Below are positions 63,819 to 64,000 of a stretch of DNA of 64,000 nucleotides, piece by piece (position 1 is the first letter of the stretch; the number at the start of each line of letters is the position of its first letter). This DNA is from Taenia hydatigena (taxonomy: Eukaryota > Platyhelminthes > Cestoda > Cyclophyllidea > Taeniidae): NCBI GenBank assembly GCA_036345935.2, contig JADWOT020000008.1:11267672-11331671 (forward strand). Reading direction: 5' to 3'. Both the position numbers and the translations under genes were made by a program. The notes beneath the pieces were generated by a model, which saw only the letters and a list, made by a program, of their open reading frames with translations, was not told the origin of the DNA and did no database searches.

Positions 63819-64000
63819 TGTAGCGTCCACGGGCTCCCTCTGTAATCCTGACTGGAACCGGCAGTTCAAACAAACAAAGTATCACATTTCCATCTATTCC
63901 TTCGAGCGTCTTTCCCGATGCGCCCCTTGGTACACCTCTTATGTCAGTCATTACGACGTAATCAGTGCTGCAAGAAGCACCCACGAGCTAACCATGCCAG
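63819..64000 (-). mobile_element. TRIM retroelement with deleted LTR, cut by the window end
   Basis: On the minus strand the 3' LTR is 63886-63819, keeping both ends (TGTGATACTTTG...GGACGCTACA) but with about 120 bp deleted between them. Beyond 63887 the sequence follows the internal region of the other copies: a purine tract, then blocks such as GCACCCACGAGCTAACCATG at 63977-63996. The rest lies outside the window. Confidence 0.72.

Overview
This is a eukaryotic nuclear window with spliced genes on both strands and about 40% G+C. It has no bacterial-style gene packing, rRNA, CRISPR array or virus. The gene content, the mix of tiny (34-40 bp) and multi-kilobase introns, and a family of miniature LTR retroelements (TRIMs) fit a parasitic flatworm, most likely a tapeworm. 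That placement is inference. Gene models below were built by hand from splice sites and reading phase. Where a complete model is given, the exon lengths sum to a multiple of three.

Layout. 1-1882 (+): 3' part of an unidentified basic protein. 2633-5186 (+): HAT1, the type B histone acetyltransferase, 457 aa. 5442-5994 (-): 3' end of an unidentified gene, tail-to-tail with HAT1. 7976-9629 (-): SAMD8-like ceramide phosphoethanolamine synthase family protein, 439 aa in two exons. 10527-11318 (-): a near-complete TRIM. 13457-24867 (-): a 19-exon fibulin-1/2-like extracellular matrix protein, 1060 aa. 24868-33833: about 9 kb without a recognised gene, carrying a TRIM at 32071-32965. 33834-46433 (+): a nine-exon DNTTIP1-like gene, 649 aa, with a large added Ser/Pro/Arg-rich exon. 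47373-49447 (-): PSMC4 (Rpt3), a 26S proteasome ATPase, 415 aa.

51029-~51760 (-): a decayed TRIM. 53229-55917 (-): a HEAT/ARM-repeat protein, N-terminus unresolved. 56431-56884: a partial LTR and a solo LTR. 57546-60058 (-): an unidentified 480 aa protein. ~61469-63246 (-): an inositol-tetrakisphosphate 1-kinase (ITPK1)-like gene, 5' end not resolved. 63819-64000: a TRIM running off the window.

The genes are unrelated housekeeping, chromatin, lipid, matrix and signalling genes, and no shared pathway or operon is implied. The main structural theme is the TRIM family. At least six LTR-bearing loci sit between or beside genes and show TG...CA ends, a primer-binding site, a polypurine tract, and intact, solo and internally deleted forms. 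Other points worth checking are a phase-compatible alternative last exon in the fibulin gene, two likely GC-AG introns, and an ITPK1-like protein whose last metal-binding motif is followed by unusual sequence.
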